Source: an uncultured Bacilli bacterium
GTDB taxonomy: Bacteria > Bacillota_I > Bacilli_A > RF39 > UBA660
Reading direction: 5' to 3'
Assembly (NCBI GenBank): GCA_947629115.1
Contig: CANRCL010000006.1
Location: 1 to 22,192 of the forward strand
Length of the DNA stretch: 22,192 nt
Under the pieces are notes generated by a model. The model was not told the origin of the DNA and made no database searches. It saw only the letters and a program-made list of their open reading frames with translations. The translations under genes were made by a program, and so were the position numbers. Shown here one piece after another: positions 19,603-22,192 of the stretch; position 1 is the stretch's first letter, and each line of letters opens with the position of its first letter.

Positions 19603-20751
19603 ATGGATAGTAAAGCATTTATAAAAGCAGTAGATAATATTGTTAAAGAAAAGAATATTAGTGCAGATGTAGTATTTGAAGCAATGACTTTAGCATTACA
19701 AACTGCCTATAAGAAAAATTTTGATTCAAAAACTAATGTCAGAGTAGATATAAATAGAGAAACTGGAGAAATTAAAGTATACTCATATTTAGTAGTTGTT
19801 CCCGAAATTGATGAGGGTAGCGAAACAACCGATGAAGAGGGCAACATTATTGAAGTACCACCTAAAATTAATTTAGATGCTCAAATTTTATTAGAAGATG
19901 CTCAAAAAATTGACCCTAATGCTAAAGTAGGAGATACAATTGAAAAAGAAGTGACTCCTAAAGATTTTGGAAGAGTTGCTGCGGGTACGGCTAAACAAGT
20001 TGTTACCCAAAAAATAAGAGAAGCCGAAAAAAATAGTATTATTGAAGAATTTGCCGATAAAGAATATGAATTAATGCTAGGTTTAGTAGCCATGGAAGAC
20101 CAAAAAAATTATTATATTGATTTAGGTAGAACAAGAGGAATTTTACCAAAAAGTGAAGTAATTCCTGGCGAAGTAATTAAAATGGGTTCTAATATTAGAG
20201 TATACATTACTAAAGTAGAAAGTGGTACTAAAGGACCAGTTATTATGACTAGTCGTAAACATTATGGTTTTGTTAAAAGATTATTTGAATCTTTCATTCC
20301 AGAATTACAAGATGGTTCTATTGTCTTATATGGTGTAGCCAGAGATGCAGGTAATAGAAGTAAAGTAGCCGTTTATTCTACTAATGAAAGAATTGATGCT
20401 ATTGGGGCTTGTATTGGTGAAAAAGGAAGTCGTATTGCGGGTATTTTAAAAGAATTAAATGGTAATATACCTAAAACTAATGATAAAGATAATGTCGGAG
20501 AAAGAATAGATTTAGTCTTATATGATGAAGACCCTAATGTATTTATTGCTAATGCTTTAAGTCCTGCGAAAAATGTTATTGTTAATATTACAGATGAAGT
20601 TAAAAAAGAGGCTTTAGCCATTGTTACTGATGATAATTTAAGTTTAGCCATTGGTAAAAAAGGAAGTAATATAAGACTTGCCAGTAAACTTACTAAATAT
20701 AAATTAGAAATTAAAACTTTATCACAAATAAATGAGGAAGGTAATAAATAA
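19603..20751 (+). CDS. nusA: Transcription termination/antitermination factor NusA
   Basis: Binds RNA polymerase and nascent RNA and modulates pausing, termination and antitermination. 382 residues, the usual Bacillota size. N-terminal polymerase-binding domain about 1-150 (KAFIKAVDNIVKEKNISADVVFEAM), with a somewhat long acidic insertion (EIDEGSETTDEEGN, about 68-81). S1 domain about 155-225 (YIDLGRTRGILPKSEVIPGE), then KH1 (RIDAIGACIGEKGSRIAGILKEL) and KH2 (LSLAIGKKGSNIRLASKLT). There are no C-terminal acidic repeats, as expected outside Proteobacteria. It starts five bases after rimP with AAAGAGGT upstream. Confidence 0.96.
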   Translation: MDSKAFIKAVDNIVKEKNISADVVFEAMTLALQTAYKKNFDSKTNVRVDINRETGEIKVYSYLVVVPEIDEGSETTDEEGNIIEVPPKINLDAQILLEDAQKIDPNAKVGDTIEKEVTPKDFGRVAAGTAKQVVTQKIREAEKNSIIEEFADKEYELMLGLVAMEDQKNYYIDLGRTRGILPKSEVIPGEVIKMGSNIRVYITKVESGTKGPVIMTSRKHYGFVKRLFESFIPELQDGSIVLYGVARDAGNRSKVAVYSTNERIDAIGACIGEKGSRIAGILKELNGNIPKTNDKDNVGERIDLVLYDEDPNVFIANALSPAKNVIVNITDEVKKEALAIVTDDNLSLAIGKKGSNIRLASKLTKYKLEIKTLSQINEEGNK

Positions 20752-20765
20752 TTTAGGTGATTTAA

Positions 20766-21026
20766 ATGAAACAGAGAAAAATTCCAATGCGTACATGTGT
20801 AGTAACAAAGGAAAAATGTGAGAAAAAAGACTTAATTAGAATTGTTCGAACTCCAGAGGGTAAAGTTGTTGTTGATTTAACAGGTAAACAAAATGGTCGT
20901 GGGGCTTATTTAAAAAAAGATGCTAGTGTGTTTGCAAAAGCCCAAAAAACTAAAATATTAGATAGAATTTTAGAAACAACAGTTGAAGATGAAATATTTA
21001 CGGAATTAAATGAATTATTAAAATAG
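20766..21026 (+). CDS. ylxR: YlxR family RNA-binding protein (RnpM)
   Basis: 86 residues with the full YlxR signature: [39 protein letters not shown] and [11 protein letters not shown]. The family binds RNA; the B. subtilis protein has been reported as a modulator of RNase P. TTAGGTGA lies five bases before the ATG, 14 bases after nusA. In most Bacilli an L7Ae-type gene (ylxQ) follows; here the next gene is infB. Confidence 0.95.
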   Translation: MKQRKIPMRTCVVTKEKCEKKDLIRIVRTPEGKVVVDLTGKQNGRGAYLKKDASVFAKAQKTKILDRILETTVEDEIFTELNELLK

Positions 21027-21042
21027 GAAAGGAGAAGATATA

Positions 21043-22192
21043 ATGACAGTTAAAGAATATGCGGAAAGCATAAATTTGTCAGTAGCAGAAGTTTTAAAAA
21101 AATGTAAAGAATTAGGTATTAAAGCCGGTAATGCTAATGATGTATTAGTAGATGATGATGTAATTAGTTTAGATTATACTTTAAATTTAATTAGTACTGA
21201 TGAAGAAATTACTTATGATGAAGATGAATTAGTTGAAAATGCTGCGATGGATATAATGGAAAGTAAAAATATTAGTGAATCTAATACATCTAAAAAGCAA
21301 AAATTAAAGAAAAAAGATAAAAGTAATGAAAATAAAGATAATTATAAAATTTTGAAAAAAGAGATGTATAAACATAAAGAAAAACTAATGAGTAATACTA
21401 ATACTGATGAAGATATTGTAATTTATAAACAAGGTATGAGTGTTTCAGAACTTGCTAGTGAACTTAATGAAAGTGGTACTGACATTATTAAAAAATTAAT
21501 GTCTTTAGGACTAATGTTAGGTTTAAATGACCCAATTGATTTTGAAACTGCCGAAATTGTCGTTTTAGATTATCATAAAACTTTAAAAAAAGAAGAAACT
21601 CAAGATTTGGCTAATTTTGAAGAATATGAAATTATTGATAAAGAAGAAGATTTAGTTAAAAGACCTCCAATTGTTACTATAATGGGTCACGTAGACCATG
21701 GAAAAACAACTCTTTTAGATTATATTCGTCATTCTCACGTTGTTGATGGTGAATTTGGAGGAATTACTCAACATATTGGGGCTTATCAAATTGAACATAA
21801 TGGAAATAAAATAACCTTTATTGATACTCCAGGTCACGAAGCCTTCACGGAAATGCGAGCAAGAGGAGCCAGTGTAACCGATATCGTTATTATTATAGTT
21901 GCTGCCGATGATGGTGTTATGCCACAAACTAAAGAAGCGATAGACCATGCTAAAGTTGCTAATGTTCCAATTATTGTAGCGATTAATAAAATTGATAAAC
22001 CTGATGCTAATCCAGAACGAATTTTAACTGAAATGGTTGAAAATGGTATTACTCCTGAAGAATGGGGTGGCGATGTGCCATTTATTAATATTTCTGCTAA
22101 AACCGGAGAGGGTATTGACTTACTTTTAGAAACTATTGAAACAATTGCAGAAGTAAATGGTTATAAGGCCAATCCTAATCGTTATGCTACTG
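21043..22192 (+). CDS. infB: Translation initiation factor IF-2 (3' end outside window)
   Basis: GTPase that brings initiator tRNA to the 30S subunit and drives subunit joining. The frame is open from ATG 21043 to the window end (383 codons). An IF2N domain lies at about residues 1-50 ([20 protein letters not shown]), then a Lys/Asp-rich linker and a second IF2N domain at about 128-180 ([20 protein letters not shown]). The G domain has GHVDHGKTT (215-223), [19 protein letters not shown] (261-268), NKID (315-318) and SAKTGEG. Ribosome site AAAGGAGAAG lies just before the ATG. Domains II-IV are beyond the window. Confidence 0.96.
   Translation, partial: MTVKEYAESINLSVAEVLKKCKELGIKAGNANDVLVDDDVISLDYTLNLISTDEEITYDEDELVENAAMDIMESKNISESNTSKKQKLKKKDKSNENKDNYKILKKEMYKHKEKLMSNTNTDEDIVIYKQGMSVSELASELNESGTDIIKKLMSLGLMLGLNDPIDFETAEIVVLDYHKTLKKEETQDLANFEEYEIIDKEEDLVKRPPIVTIMGHVDHGKTTLLDYIRHSHVVDGEFGGITQHIGAYQIEHNGNKITFIDTPGHEAFTEMRARGASVTDIVIIIVAADDGVMPQTKEAIDHAKVANVPIIVAINKIDKPDANPERILTEMVENGITPEEWGGDVPFINISAKTGEGIDLLLETIETIAEVNGYKANPNRYAT

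Noticed and set aside
21715..21948. Minus-strand open frame within infB.
   Set aside because: It is antisense to the conserved G domain and has no supporting signals.

Overview
The window looks like a chromosomal segment from a low-GC, spore-forming Bacillota. It is strongly AT-rich, with AGGAGG-type ribosome binding sites, TTGACA/TATAAT promoters, a SAM-I riboswitch, cotJ spore-coat genes and a rimP-nusA-ylxR-infB operon. Small divergent versions of MetK and RimP and the gene set suggest an uncultured gut lineage near RF39/Erysipelotrichia; that placement is inference. All 21 complete genes end in TAA (18) or TAG (3), none in TGA.

Layout. 2-1285: 3' end of pyruvate phosphate dikinase. 1409-5307: an accessory block with a YaaC-like protein, a type III toxin-antitoxin locus (two 51-nt pseudoknot repeats, an attenuator terminator and a CptN/TenpN-like ribonuclease toxin), a SWIM zinc-finger protein, and what appears to be the repeat-less relic of a second type III locus. 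5308-6411: unrecognised protein. 6412-7971: SAM-I riboswitch with terminator, short metK and a small unknown gene. 7980-10538 (minus): PMCA-type Ca2+ ATPase. 10703-12690: a membrane-anchored unknown and an ORF6N protein carrying a perfect internal palindrome. 12702-15569: divergent trmL and ftsK sharing overlapping -35 boxes. 15676-17355: a membrane thioredoxin-fold protein, a cotJA-cotJB fusion and cotJC. 17356-17470: a candidate small RNA with its own promoter and terminator. 17469-18203 (minus): DUF3800 protein. 18329-19090: a small membrane protein and a UPF0316 (YebE-like) protein. 19263-22192: the rimP-nusA-ylxR-infB operon, with an N-domain-only RimP and no L7Ae-type ylxQ gene; infB runs off the window.

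The most notable system is the type III toxin-antitoxin locus at 2631-3434 and its relic at 5134-5280. In the intact locus a strong promoter drives an RNA made of two tandem H-type pseudoknots. A leaky terminator separates this RNA from the toxin gene, which matches the known design in which a large excess of repeat RNA traps a low-level endoribonuclease. About 2.3 kb downstream the same leader, terminator and toxin 5' region recur with both repeats deleted and only about 16 toxin codons left.
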